From assembly GCA_910592205.1 (NCBI GenBank), contig CAJVPJ010000035.1, forward strand, positions 1 through 62,488: 62,488 bases of DNA, given 5' to 3'. Below, in pieces: positions 24,436 to 36,593 of the stretch. This DNA comes from Paraglomus occultum. Its lineage: Eukaryota; Glomeromycota; Glomeromycetes; Paraglomerales; Paraglomeraceae. Numbering within the stretch: position 1 is the stretch's first letter; every line of letters starts with the position of its first letter. Below the pieces are notes generated by a model. That model was not told the origin of the DNA. It ran no database searches and worked only from the letters and a program-made list of their open reading frames with translations. The translations under genes were made by a program, and so were the position numbers.

Positions 24436-26710
24436 TGTTTTTTTTCGTTATTTTTTGTTATTAGTGTCACACGGTTCGGAATAAATGTGTCTATCAATGG
24501 TCAATGTACTACTGGGTAAATGCACAAAACTTGCATCTGACCATAATTAAACAAAGTTGGAAAAGAAATAGACTTATCGTTATTCCTGATTTGCCAACAA
24601 TAATTAAATTAAAGCACGCAAATGTATTGACGTCACTTTATCCTGTGAAGCGCGCGATTAAATACATAAGAATAAAACTCTAACTTTGAGAACCAATAAC
24701 ATAAACAATAGTATTATTATTCCCTATATACGTAAATACACAACCCTTTTCTTATTATTGCAATAGTTATTGCGAGTGTAATGATATTGGTGGTGACACT
24801 GTTAGAGTGCGACTGATGCAGGTCTGAATGCTAAAAAATGTATATTATCGGCCACGTAAAGAATACAAGAGACTCTTGGACTCGATAAACATCCAACGAG
24901 CAGTTGACAATCCGTAAATTGTTATACGATACACGATCACCAACTACGTAAATGATCGTGTATTGTCAAGGCGTTTCCTTTGTTTACCCGATGCTATTCA
25001 TCTAGACTATTTTAGTTTTCGGGGACATGTCACTAACGGTTAATGGTTTTATTGTCTTTGTCAAAAATAGCCCGATACTAATGACAAACTCTAATTCTCG
25101 AAATCAATGGACCATAACAACCGGGTATTCTTCCGAACAAACTTTATTAAGAAAAAAAGCGGTACATTTACGAGACACAATGAAACAAACAATCAAACGC
25201 AACAAAAGACTCTCTATCTGCATGACGAATAATACTATACGACATAGATTATGCATACGAATCGCCTCCTTGTTGTATCATATCCGTCATTCAATTGTTG
25301 TTTCCAATGACAACTCCAAGTTCGATCAGTTTTAATGTCGACAGAACGTTCTATCTGTTCTTATTGTCCCGATAAAGGGGCTAGTAGAATCAAGATCAAC
25401 CGTTACGCCTCAGTTACGCATTAATTTGGCTAAATCACTTTTTACGTCTTGTTGACCAAACGCATACTGCCATTCATTGTCATCTGAGGCTGATATGTGT
25501 ATATACCGCTTACGCGTATTGTTAGCGTAATGATTTCCCGTTTTATACACACTTCAAATTACGCAAAAGTAACGCCACCATGTTGCATTTGTTCATATTC
25601 ATGCGCCATCGTAAAGGTTTATACAATAAATCGATTCACACGGAAAATGGGCAAATTGTATAAGCAAATATTGAAGAATGCATCGGGCATCACATTATAC
25701 GATCAACAAGTCTATATGTGAACAGCCGAATGGAGATTTTATCAGATCATCTTTGGATATTCATTTATTTGCCCTATTAGGCGTCGCAATGTGCCTGCGG
25801 CGCAACCCTCGCATGAATATTTACGCAGTGGCTGAATATACCCATGTAAATCGAGAGAATTGTGTAACGACGTACTAAAATTGCATCAAAAACACCGGAA
25901 GCCGCATTCCCTTGCTTACAGTGGAGGGCTTTGGTAGATTACTAAGCTCAACTAAGTTCGACATGGTTGAGCAAACATACTACAATTAGCCAACCAATCA
26001 ATCAATGAAATTTCTTTTTAAAGAAAGGCAAGTACAGAGAGAGAAAGAGTGTGAGTGATGTGATGCAGGGAGTCAGTGATTATATAATCAGTTCTAATTT
26101 GACAATAACAAATATTTTACTACTAAATTTATAAGAAAGTGGCATAGTGTACGACCCCAACACATGGTAATTATCCTCTATGACATCATATTCCTTACGA
26201 TACCCCGCAACTAGGTTGCATGTACCTACATTTTATTCGGCTATCTTTTGCTTCAATGACAATGGGTCATAGAACTTTTTAAAAAATTTCCGACGGAACA
26301 ATCTAATGGAAAATCTCCAAGAATATGCAATAGAGTGTTGAAAAATTGAATGAGGGGCGAATTCAAAGGCCCAATCGCCCGCTATGTAAAACAGAGTGAA
26401 TGTGTTATTGTTCACTGGGTATGCTCTGCAAACAGTGACAGTGAGTCTGTGGCCGAAAAATATTGACTGTTGTTTTATTCGAAAAAGTTTGGGGGATTGC
26501 GACGAGGGCTGTGGTCAAGAACTTTGTCCATTTGTGAAAGCGGTCCGGTCGGCCCATACTAATACAGTTGAAAATTTTAGTCATGTGACTCAATGAAGTT
26601 GTTGCATTCAGAAATCAAATTCGAGGGCATTTTGCTGCTAGTGTACATTTATTACGCTGATTAATGGAACTTTGGCTTATACGTCTTAAGTAAGAAAGCG
26701 TGCAGTCAAT

Positions 26711-28135
26711 CTGGATAAGCATTAAACTGAACGGTAAGCACAAGATGGTTGTGTTTAATGAACAGACAATAGCCATGGTGGCGGCAGCAGAAGCGTTGTC
26801 TTTGATAATGCTGAACAAAATGTGAGATACCGCCTAATGGAATGGACAGTAAATGAGCGATGCCAATCAAGGGTGTCTCTATTTTCGCATTCATCGCACT
26901 TGTCAGCTGATTATCCACTTTTCCTTTGCATGACACACTCGCAAGTTCGTTCTGCACTTTCCCTATTCGGGCGGAAATTCTTGGGTGTCGTCAGGCTGAT
27001 AACGCGCGTTTTACGGATGATTTGCTGAACGTGTGCCAAATTCACGATGAATTTGTGGGAATCTTGGGCACAACTTCAGTGAGTATTCTTTCTTGAAATG
27101 TTATTAGTGCTCGCTTTGGTATTCAACGTCGGCGAGTCATATGACAGCTGTGACAGCGAGCGAGGTTATTATTATTCAGCAACAAGCGGTTTTAAAATTG
27201 AGTTGCTACATATCATTTTTTTTTATTCTCTGTATAGGTTCCACGTGATATACGGATCACCAGTATTTGAGCAATATTTTGCGTTTAATATCCTCGATTC
27301 TACGAAAGCGTCATAATGAAGCACCATGACGTATCAAGGACGTTAGCCGACTTTTTGCTCACAACTACCAAGTTTGAATACGTTGAAAAGTTTGCACCTC
27401 CAGACAGTATACAATCTTTTTTATCCCGGCTATCGAAGCAGAGGATATCGAATGGTCGACATCAAACCGATGGTCTAATTTCTTTATATTCAGGTGTGAG
27501 AACTAGCTGGTAACACTCAGCTTTTTTATGATCGATCTGGGAGATGTTCTTCAAGTCAACTTTCTCCAAAGGGTGTATATCGTCATCGGGGGGAAGTGGG
27601 GAAGGGGTGTGTCAAAAGCCTTCTATCAAAAGCATTATCTGTATTAAATACTATAAGCTTATGGGGAGGATACTTGGCATCTGAGCAAGAACTTGGGCAA
27701 AAATTTATGATAACTTGAAAAGGAACGGTGAAGGCGCTTGTTACGTGGGAGAATGTATTCGGCGTGAATCAATGATCTTATTTATTGATTACTTTGACTT
27801 AAATATAACGCATTATTGACAGTCGAGAGAAACGCCTGTGCGGTCACTCCTAGTCTCTCATCGCCGCCAACTGCTTTTCGATCGCTCGGCCAAAGAGGCC
27901 TTCAAGCTCAAGTAAAACGATTCTCGATAATTCATGGATGAAGGATGCTACATTATCAATACACTAGCCGATGAGCTGTTTACTGTTGGAAATAAATTCT
28001 CGCATTTGTCGAAATTTCTATATGCTCGAAATCGACCGCAATCATAATACTCGTAAGAAAAATGTTCGCAAAGATGGGCATATATATTGACGTGTGTGGT
28101 ATAGCTGTCAAGCTACCTATTTGTGATAATAATAA
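26711..28135 (+). repeat. Left arm of a large imperfect inverted repeat
   Basis: Matches the reverse complement of 31120-32550 and 30288-30337 along its length. Anchors: the left edge CTGGATAAGCATTAAACTGA; 26820-26960; CTTATGGGGAGGATACTTGG at 27658; GTCACTCCTAGTCT at 27843; GACGTGTGTGGTATAGCTG near 28090. It keeps an uninterrupted site where the right arm carries a Tc1-like insertion. In the plus direction it contains readable but broken coding stretches, e.g. ADNARFTDDLLNVCQIHDEF near 26992 and KFEYVEKFAPPDSIQSFLS near 27371, separated by an intron-like gap ending CTGTATAG. The gene family is unknown. Confidence 0.85.
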
Positions 28136-28576
28136 GAAATGTCAATCTCATGACCTAGTCGTTCGTGGCGGAAATGACGCAATTTTACGATTTGCATCCT
28201 AAGTATGTACTGTATATTATGAAGATAATGTTATGTATAGTCACAATTAGTCACTATTCTCAACATACAATGCGGCAGTACCAATTGAATCAGTTAAACA
28301 AGTGTTCTCGAATGTATCGCATGATTGAATAAAATATTATTAGCTTAGTAATACGTGTATATGCTATAAAGCTAATTAGCAAAAAATTTGATTTTAATTT
28401 TAATTTCGATGTTTCCTGTGTGATCTGTGACGATGACTAGATTTCCTGCGTTTTCTTTCGCTTTCAATCCATCTTTGTCTCATTCGTCTTCTTTAAACCG
28501 AGTAAGTTTGAATTAACGCCAATTTTCTCGGATCGGATCTGTATTGGAAATCGCGAATGTTTATTTATTATACAAA

Positions 28577-28680
28577 CAATAATTAGTGTCGCGGTTGATA
28601 CCTGATGCTGAAACGATGACTTGATCAAATTCTATTAACCCCATTGATTAGTTTCAGCATCAGCTCCCACACTTAATAAC
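28577..28680 (+). repeat. Dispersed repeat, copy A
   Basis: Shares GTCGCGG(T/C), TGATGCTGAAAC, TTAACCCCATTG, TTAGTTTCAGC and CAGCATCAGCTCCCACA with the reverse complement of 39247-39340. The two ends of the unit are themselves complementary (GCTGATGCTGA-type), so it may be a small fold-back element. Confidence 0.65.
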
Positions 28681-28772
28681 ATTAGTATACATACAGGTAA
28701 CTGACATTTCTCAATAGACATCCTCTTTATCTAACGTACGTATTATTCCAAGCCGATATACGGTATGTCAAT

Positions 28773-28875
28773 TCCAAATTCATTGTCGGTGAAATTAGCT
28801 TTCGGTAAAATGACTGTCAGTTAAAGAGTTGTAGACGAAATATCACGTCCGCGAAATGATTGTCGATATTATGAT
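28773..28875 (+). mobile_element. Fragment of the hairpin-MITE family
   Basis: Contains ATTGTCGGTGAAATTA, TTCGGTAAAATGACTGTC and CGCGAAATGATTGTCG, the iterated unit seen at 61009-61249. Only one half of the hairpin is recognisable. Confidence 0.55.
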
Positions 28876-29795
28876 TGCGTCCCATTTGGACATTGTATTT
28901 ATTCAATTCTTTATAAACGAGTATCCACTTACGTTGAAAGTATAAGCTAAAAGTCCACTCCCTGAATTATTCGGTATAGCCGGAACCACCAATCTCTCTA
29001 TGACGAAGAATATTGATCACTAACTTGTCAGCTATTATTTCGGTGGCAATTATTCGTTGAGTAACAACGCGTTGATGTTATTAAAATCAAACGTTATCGA
29101 TTATTAAACTAATCCGGCAACAAAAAAACGACAGATTTCGAAAACGAACCAACTAACTAACCAGGAACGGTACAATAAACGTGTTAAAGCGTAGCGAAAG
29201 ATCACTTACTGTGTTATAGCTACGATTAGGAGAGCCACGCACCGTTGGAAAATACTGTAGCTAAATTTCTACGAGTTGAAGATTACCCGTTCTCCCGTGA
29301 CTCTTGAGTCGACACTATGAAGCAGCTTGCTTTTTACATTTTGCGAGTTTTCAACATAATTAATAACTTTTCAGGCCAATTATTGAAATCAACCGTAAGC
29401 ATTTTTGATAGATTGCTTATGTTTCCAATGAATTTTAAAAATGTTGGCCCTATTTCGGATATCCTTTTTACTAAGAAAATTAACCATCCATTACTCAGTA
29501 AACTGTTTAAATAACGAATACACCGTAGTTTAACAATTCAGAGCTAATCAATTGATATTTTTGTTATTATGCGAAAAATGACTTGTTGAAAAATTTTTGT
29601 GTCTTCATTGCAAGTAGAATTGTGGACAAATTAATTTTTCCAAAAGTCTAGCTTTTTTGTAGAAACTTTGTGAAATTACATTTGATAAGCACAGCACCAT
29701 TATTTTTCTCCGGTCAGCTATAATTGAGCCTCAAAAGCATGATGAATGTTTGTTGTAATCCAACGAATGTAGTGGCATCACTAACATTAAAATAA

Positions 29796-29850
29796 AAAAT
29801 AGCTTAAACTGGGCTTTAATGAGCACCTCGCTATGAATAAAAGTTTTTCA
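29796..29850 (+). repeat. Dispersed 55-bp repeat, copy A
   Basis: AGCTTAAACTGGGCTTTA then GAGCACCTCG and TGAATAAAAGTT also occur at 49884-49938 in the same order with few mismatches. Probably a remnant of one old element. Confidence 0.75.
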
Positions 29851-29860
29851 CGTTAAAATA

Positions 29861-30178
29861 CCGTAAACTCTCATGAATAAGGGCCCCCCTTCATCATATA
29901 AGGGGGCTCTTATTCATGGATGGGTTGGTTGTAGATCATTTTGCATTGTTTTTAAGCCACCCATCGTCACGTAACAGTTGCCCGCGTTATTTTCGTTTAT
30001 TACATAATCATGAGCTGCATATATCATATATGGCGTTATTGGTTGATAATAAAGTGGGTGATGAGGGGGGTAGGGGGGTTAACCGTTTTCAAACCATTAC
30101 AGATCTTATCACATGATCGCCACTTTTATATAGGGGGGCCCTTATTCATGGTGGGCTCTTATTCATGAGAGTTTACGG
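29861..30178. mobile_element. 318-bp MITE, Tc1/mariner-pogo type
   Basis: Terminal inverted repeats of about 23 bp: CCGTAAACTCTCATGAATAA at the left and its complement ending TTTACGG at the right, both flanked by TA (29859-29860 and 30179-30180). A second inner copy of the TCATGAATAAGGGCCCCCCT segment at each end makes the termini doubly inverted. Non-coding. The CCGTA start resembles the pogo-like element at 728. Confidence 0.9.
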
Positions 30179-30287
30179 TATATAAACATTTGCTTGGACA
30201 ACTGAGTTTCAGCAGAAGGCAGAATTTTGTAAAGGTTGTCCTGTAACTTTAATGATATCACACGTGATAATTATTTAATCGTCTAAA

Positions 30288-32550
30288 AACTTATTGTACA
30301 AATAGGCAGTTTGGCAGCTATACCACACACGTCAATATTCAAATCCAATCTACTCATTTTGTCCTCCACCTTTACCAATGGACCCAACCCTTTACCCCAA
30401 AAACATTCCCACACCATTAGTCCTCCACCACCGAATTTTACAGTTGGAACCATGTATGCAATATTAAATTTAGTGCCTGGAGTTCTCCAAACATGGCCTG
30501 GTCCATCATTGTCAAATATTGTAAATCTACTCTCATCACACCATATGACAGACTTCCATTTTCGAACAGTCCAGTTTCTTTTTGATGCACCATCTTAGAC
30601 GGTGTTCTCTTTGCTGATCACTAAGGAGAGGTTTTCGAACTGACACATAAGAGAAAATTTTTCATTTTATGCAATTTTTCTAATTGTTTTGGTGGAAACT
30701 TTGATATTGGTTTTTTCAATAAATTTTTTTTTGATTTGTTCAGCAGAATTTTTATTGTTATTCTTTACAATAGTTTTTAGCGTTTTTTGACTTTCGCATG
30801 TCAACAATTTTGGACGCCCAGTTCGGGGACAAGTAGCAAGATTGTCTTTGTTAATGTACCTTTTGATTGTACGAGAGACAGTTGTTCGTGAACTTTGAGA
30901 GTTTTACTGATTTTGGATATTGGTTGGTTATTTTTGCAAATACCAATAATTTTACCGCGTTGGCTTTTAGTTAAGTGATACAATTTAAGAATCAAGGACG
31001 CTAGAAGGCGTTAAATGTTTTTATTTATATATTTTATGTTTGATTACAGCATAATTATTATGTAATATTCTGTGTAATTAATAAATTTTGGGTGTGCTGA
31101 TACTTTTGTCCAGGTAGTGTATGCCCATTTTTTTACAAAGCATTATGGTTGCGGCCGATTTCGAGCATATAGAAATTTGGACAAATGCGAGAATTTATTT
31201 CCAACAGTAAACATTGCTCATCGGCTAGTATTGATAATGTAGCATCCTTCATCTATGAATCATCGAGAATCGTTTACTCTTGAGTTTGAAGGCCTCTTTC
31301 TTGGGCATCTCGGCCGAGCGATTCTTCCATTTTCCTTTCAAAAATGGAACAATTTCTCGTATTTTCGTTCACAGTTGATCAATTGTTATAGCAAAAGTCT
31401 TTCTCATTAAACGATGAGACAGCAATATCTATAAGCGATCGAAAAGCAGTTGGCGGCGATGAAAGACTAGGAGTGACCGCATAGATACAAATCGGCATTT
31501 CTCGATATCACGAGCCTGTCAATGAGGCGTCATGTTTAAATTTGATTAGAGTTAAAGCAATCAATAAAATAAGATCATTGATTCACGCCAATGAAATAAA
31601 ATATATTCTCCCACGTAACAAGCGCCTTCACGGTTTCTTTTCAAGTTATCATAAATTTTGCCCAAGTTTTTGATCAGATGCCAAGTATCCTCCCCATAAG
31701 CTTCTAGTATTTAATACGGTCAATGCTTTTGATAGAAGACTTTTGACACACCCCTCCTCACTTCCCCCCGATGCCGATTTTGCTTTGCCAATACTCTGCG
31801 TGTGAATACAGACCCTTCGGAGAAAGTTGACTTGAATCTCTCTGAGAAAACCAGTTAGTTCTCACACGTGAATATAAAGAAATAAGACCACTGATTTGAT
31901 ATCGACCATTCGATATCCTCTGCTTCGATAAAAAAATTGTATACTGTCTGAAGGTGCAAACTTTTCAACGAATTCAGACTTGGTAGTTGTGAGCAAAGAG
32001 TCGGCTGACGTCCTTGATACGTCATGGTACTTCATGAGGGTGTGATCCGTCTATCACGTGGAACCTATACAGAGGATAAAGAAAAACGATATTGCATTAT
32101 CTGAAGCAACTGAATTTTAAAACCGCTTGTTCCTGAATAACCTCGCACATATGACTCGCCAAGGTTGAATAGCCAACGCGAGCACTAATAACATATCAAG
32201 AAAGAATATCCACTTGGAATTGTACAAATTCATCGTAAATTTGGCACACGTTCAGCGGATCATCCGTAAAACGCGTTATCAGCCCAAGGATTTCCGCCGA
32301 ATAGAAAAAGTGCAGAACGAACTTGTGAGTGTGTCATGCAAAGGAAAAGTGGATAATCAGCTGACAAGTGCGATGAATGCGAAAATAGAAACACCCTTGA
32401 TTGGCATCGCTCATTTACTGTCCATTAGGCGGTATCTCACATTTTGTTCAGCATTATCAAAGACAACGCTTCTGTTGCCGTCACCATAATTATTAACAGA
32501 ATGCTAATGATTAAACACATGGCTATTTTCTGTTCAGTTTAATTTATCAG
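30288..32550 (-). repeat. Right arm of the inverted repeat, interrupted
   Basis: The reverse complement of the left arm runs from 32550 to 31120, then is cut by a Tc1-like insertion (30338-31119) and resumes at 30337-30288. Relative to the left arm it has indels, e.g. an extra ~100 bp around 31325-31430 and losses near 32270. Both arms show independent decay, so the duplication is not recent. Confidence 0.83.
30338..31119 (-). mobile_element. Truncated Tc1-like transposon
   Basis: Inserted on the minus strand at a TA site (31120-31121; TA also at 30336-30337). Its 5' end reads CACTACCTGGACAAAAGTAT, a typical Tc1-type terminus. The transposase starts near 30980 (LTKSQRGKIIGICKNNQPIS), continues through the helix-turn-helix and GRPKLLTCE linker, then NEKFSLMC, and reaches VIWCDESRFTIF near 30545 with the first catalytic aspartate. 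It ends after FWGKGLGPLV and a few residues. The C-terminal half with the other catalytic residues and the 3' terminal repeat are absent. Stops and a small frameshift near 30890 confirm it is dead. Confidence 0.85.
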
Positions 32551-33026
32551 ATAAATTTGTTTTTTTTATTGTCATGTATAAAGTAAAGCAGGAGATAGGT
32601 TCGATGAGGATAGGTAAGTCGTATCGTGTAATTTCCTGTATGGAATGGAATGCTACATTAATAAATATAAAACAAGCGGTACAGAAGCATCAGTCCAGTA
32701 TATAATTGGCCTAATTTTTAGTTATTATTATGTAATGTCTTGTATATAATTTTATTAATAATATCATAATTAATCATACATAATCATACATAATTGTCCT
32801 ATAACGAGTCGCTTCTGGACCCAGATCGACAAAAATATGGCCGATAATCGACAAATGTTTTTGTATATATATACCCTCATATTAATAATTAATCTAATCG
32901 ACTACTAGCATAGTGCATATATCAATCATACATTGCTTTTTGATTATATTTTTTTTCAAGTTGTTGCTTGCCTATATTGCTTATTTACTTATATTTATAG
33001 AAAAAACGCGATCATGCTGATGAGAT
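32551..33026. other. 3' flank of the first Myb-like gene
   Basis: AT-rich. The part from about 32720 (TGTATATAATTT, TAACGAGTC) is shared with 39540-39610 and belongs to the segmental duplication. Confidence 0.55.
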
Positions 33027-33830
33027 TTAAGACAGAAGCCTTTGGACAGCCATTCGCCTGCGTATCCTCGCAGCCTCTTCGTCCATAACCTGCCAGCATT
33101 CCATTATTGTTTGAGGAGAGTGATGGAGCTCTGCAGCCATTCTTCTCCACCGAGGACCATATTTCCTATACAAATGCCGAATCATATTACGCTCAAAAGG
33201 AGTAAATGGTCTGTTGACATCTGTTGCAATACATAACATATACGAGTTAGATTAGAGAGTTACAGGCTGAACAGCACTTGTAAACACCCAAAAATAATGT
33301 TGCTCAAATAAAAATACATACATCGTTGAATGTTATTCCATCTATCCGCACATTGTTTTGCGGTTTTATGCTTCAAACAGATCGCTCTCATTCTTCTTCC
33401 ATATCCTCGATTACCAAGTCGAACGAGGGTTTGATCTTCCTGTGTACATATAAGACGTTAATAACAGCGTAGGCAACTACAACCTATTACTATATTATTA
33501 TACCTTTGGTGACCACAATATACTCATACTTTTAATAGCAACAATGTGGCAGTAGTTGCAATCAACAAGGTACGAGTTTTTCGGGTTTGTATAAGTTTGG
33601 AAATATTTATTTTAGTGCTCTGAGTTGACAACAAGATAAGAGTCGTCTCCGAAGTGTTGTATGATTGTAAAAAAGACCAACGACAGAATGAATTTTTAGC
33701 CTTCTTGATATTGTAAAACATAATGTATATTAGTCTAATAAAATTGTATCTAAGGAAAACATATTTAATTCCAAATCAAATTTACTTACGTTACTGTTTT
33801 AATGGTCGCCAGTCATCATATTATCAAACG
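32720..33830 (-). repeat. Segmental duplication, copy 1
   Basis: Carries the first Myb-like gene and flanks. It is collinear and in the same orientation with about 39515-40600. Shared landmarks outside the exons include TAACGAGTC downstream, and GAGTTGAC, ACAAGA and CTTACGTT upstream. Confidence 0.75.
33027..33527 (-). CDS. Small two-repeat Myb/SANT-like protein, copy 1
   Basis: Three exons on the minus strand: 33527-33504 (8 codons), 33439-33322, 33220-33027; introns begin GTATAAT and GTATGT and end CAG, with phase retained, giving 111 residues. Repeat 1 spans the first intron: WSPK joined to EDQTLVRLGNRGYGRRMRAI, then KTAKQCADRWNNIQR. Repeat 2 reads VNRPFTPFERNMIRHLYRKY, then GPRWRRMAAELHHSPQTIMECW. 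Spaced tryptophans and the helix-turn-helix pattern fit a Myb/SANT DNA-binding protein of nuclear location. The basic tail (ARIRRRMAVQRLLS) could add DNA contact or nuclear import. There is no activation domain, so it may act as a DNA-binding adaptor. Its paralogue at 39759-40289 has the same exon lengths and phases, which argues that both were functional after duplication. Confidence 0.8.
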
Positions 33831-36593
33831 TAGGTTTATTTACGCACACTCTTTTTGTCAAGTTCAAGAAGTTTGTTCTTATATCATTTTTGTCATCGTG
33901 GCTGTGTTATAGTTGCCGAACATACATAAAAAATAAAAAAGCTACTATTACAATACATACTCATATTTGATTTAATTAGCTATGCATCAAGGTCGGTGGT
34001 ATAATATAGTAGTGTTACGGTATGTCCATCTAGTTTTCGCGCTCCTAAATTCAAATGCCAATCAGATTTAAGAGCCTTGTTGAGGTTTAATTAAAAATTG
34101 ACACTTAAAATAGTCTTTCAGAAACTTAAACCCTGGTTATTGTTCTATAACAATTATTTGTTGTATTAGCCGTCAGAAAATAATCTATGAACTGTATTCG
34201 ACATTATTGGAATACAAATCACCCTTTAATAACAGTTTATGACTCCATCCCTTGTACAGTTAGATAAATCCGTAATAGAGTGTGCCACAACGTATCCAAG
34301 AGTTTGACACATTTGATAAGACAAAGCTGAAGTAATGCCAATTAGACCCATATGTATCAGCTATAAGCCTAGATCTAATATACGGAGTTCGAGATTCCGC
34401 GTTTAAACACGTGTGATGTACATTGTACCATTGTTACACAGCATATACGCTACAAAAATGGCAGTGAAGCTTTCATGCAGTTTTGATGACTTTTACACAA
34501 GCGAGAAATTTGTTTACGTTCCACGCAACGTATGCCAATAATATTTCATTGGAGAGGACAAAGCCAAACCGATCTTTAACATTTGGAGGCGTACGTAAGT
34601 AGTATCTGGGAAATTCTATTTAGCGTATTAGTATATTTTGAAGCTTTCTATAATAAACTTAGTATCCATTTAAATCGTTGTACCTTTTGTTACGATCTAC
34701 GAAACTCTTGATGCACAGAGTGCATTGACCAATGAAACTAGACGTCACGCAGCGGCAGCCATGTGTGGCGCACAAATGATGTAATTTGTGCTAACGTAAT
34801 TAACACTACATTATTTGTTCAAACAGACTCATTTACGCCATAACTAAAAGCTTTATACTTTTCGACCGGATGAACGTAAGCCAGTTTCTAAATCGATGTT
34901 AAAAGAAAAAGGGGCTAAGCAATATCTTGTAACTTACCTAAGACGTTGTGTTTATGGACTATCAACGAAACGAATGATCGTCGGACTGAAGGATGCTCGG
35001 TGAAATGAGTGGTATGAAATAAAATTGTCGGTCGATGATTGTCTCTGAATGAGAGCATCGTCAAAGGAACACATAATCTGTGTTGCGATTGTTAATTATA
35101 TCATTCATATCACTTCAGTATTTCGATTCCAAGGTATCTGTACTGATATGGATTATTATTAACTTATTCTATTACATACATACAATAAGGTTTGTCATTC
35201 TGTGTTCTTAATTCAAACTTGCAGCATGTGTAAAGTTTCACAAATGAGAAACAAATATTCTTACCAGACAATGCTCTTGAACAATTATACGGCGTTTGAG
35301 GCTTTTTTTTTTAGAATCTTGTATGCAATATTATGCAAGGGCAAACAACGATTGTTAAATTTATTTTACCTATATCATTTGACCAATCAGTTTCCAATTT
35401 ACAAATTAAGTGTTCGACGATGCTATTAGAAAATTACGCTGATTCCAATTTGCGTTACACAATAATTTAGTTTTGCTGTATGTTCTTTTAGTTGTTTATT
35501 TAAAGATATGGCTGCGTTGATTATAGAACTCTGATGCATATAGTATTACTGGACCGCAACCTACATACTTAAAATTACTCCAAGGCAGCAGATTCTTAAA
35601 CGTTTTTAGAGTGCTTTAATTAACTTATTGAAACCTGTATACGAAGTTTTACCCGTTATTTGCTCTAAGACCTGTGGATGAGAAAAAACCACTTCAAGCA
35701 CGTTGAGTAAAATAAAGCAGCTCTGTGCAACCGTAAGAAAGTTGCGGTGTTATTTTAAGTAAAAGCTAACTTGATTATGTCTGTTTATATTAACATATAT
35801 ACTAGTACATAGCGGCCAAGTGCGCCGAAGTAATTTACTAGAATGCTCAAAGCCTTTCTCAATGAGAAATAAGAGTGATTAAAACAACAAAGTAATAGAA
35901 TAAGTAACAAGTATATGCTGAAACAAAATGCAGTGCTGCAATAATAAGACCGAAATGCAAGAGAGATTATGAATAAATGTTCCACGGGAAAGGCTTGAGT
36001 AATAATTACTATCGCTGTTTACTTTTTTTGATCACAACAGCACAGTCTGCCGTCTCAATTAACGAATAACCTGTAAAGTTTAATGATTTGACTCATCGGC
36101 TATAGTCAGCTCAATGCCGATTAAAAACTTTATTGAACAATGTTAAAGTACTTTGGTTTGTTGTATTGTCTGTAGTTTTTAATTATATCATAAATTGAAT
36201 GAGACGATGACTTGGATAGGTATGAGAGCTGGTCTATCAAAATCTTGATTGATGCATGATTGAAACAAAGGTGAGTTTTTTTTATCTTCATTTTGCCCCA
36301 AATTTTCTATTCTACCAATCAATGACGATTTTGATATTTTTTTATTTAGCTTCACATGGTAACATCTACGCAAAATGTCGTTTATATCGCTCAAGTGTAC
36401 AAGATTTTTTATAGAAAAGCTTGCATTTTATGCATTTAGCTGCGCCTTTCGTTGCCCGAACATATTGAATAATTATTATAATACATGCTTGTATTCAATT
36501 ATTCGATTTAATTATGGCTGTCATACATACTGTCGGTTACATCACGCACGCCAATTACTTGGCATCTTTGAAATAAATCAAATTTGTCTCATA
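33831..36593. other. Spacer, no gene recognised
   Basis: AT-rich with short open frames only (35202-35429, 35785-35985 minus, 36188-36394 minus); none shows a motif. No tandem repeats of note. Confidence 0.5.

Larger units (their letters stand above)
22621..26710. other. Gene-poor spacer with microsatellites
   Basis: No gene recognised. Open frames such as 25027-25335 and 25497-25721 have no motif. Simple repeats within it are listed separately. A 7-bp stem (GCTCAAC/GTTGAGC) at 25945-25975 is isolated. The segment 26400-26600 encodes a cysteine-containing frame (DCDEGCGQELCPF) that could be decayed coding DNA. Confidence 0.45.
28136..29795. other. Spacer of the inverted repeat, left part
   Basis: No gene recognised. 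It contains a dispersed repeat copy (28577-28680) and a fragment of the hairpin-MITE family (28773-28875), listed separately. Confidence 0.5.

Noticed and set aside
24228-24519. Open frames on both strands over 24.2-24.5 kb
   Set aside because: They are translations of a TGTATA microsatellite.
25945-25975. Short stem-loop GCTCAAC/GTTGAGC
   Set aside because: An isolated 7-bp stem with a 13-base loop and no context for a terminator or RNA gene.
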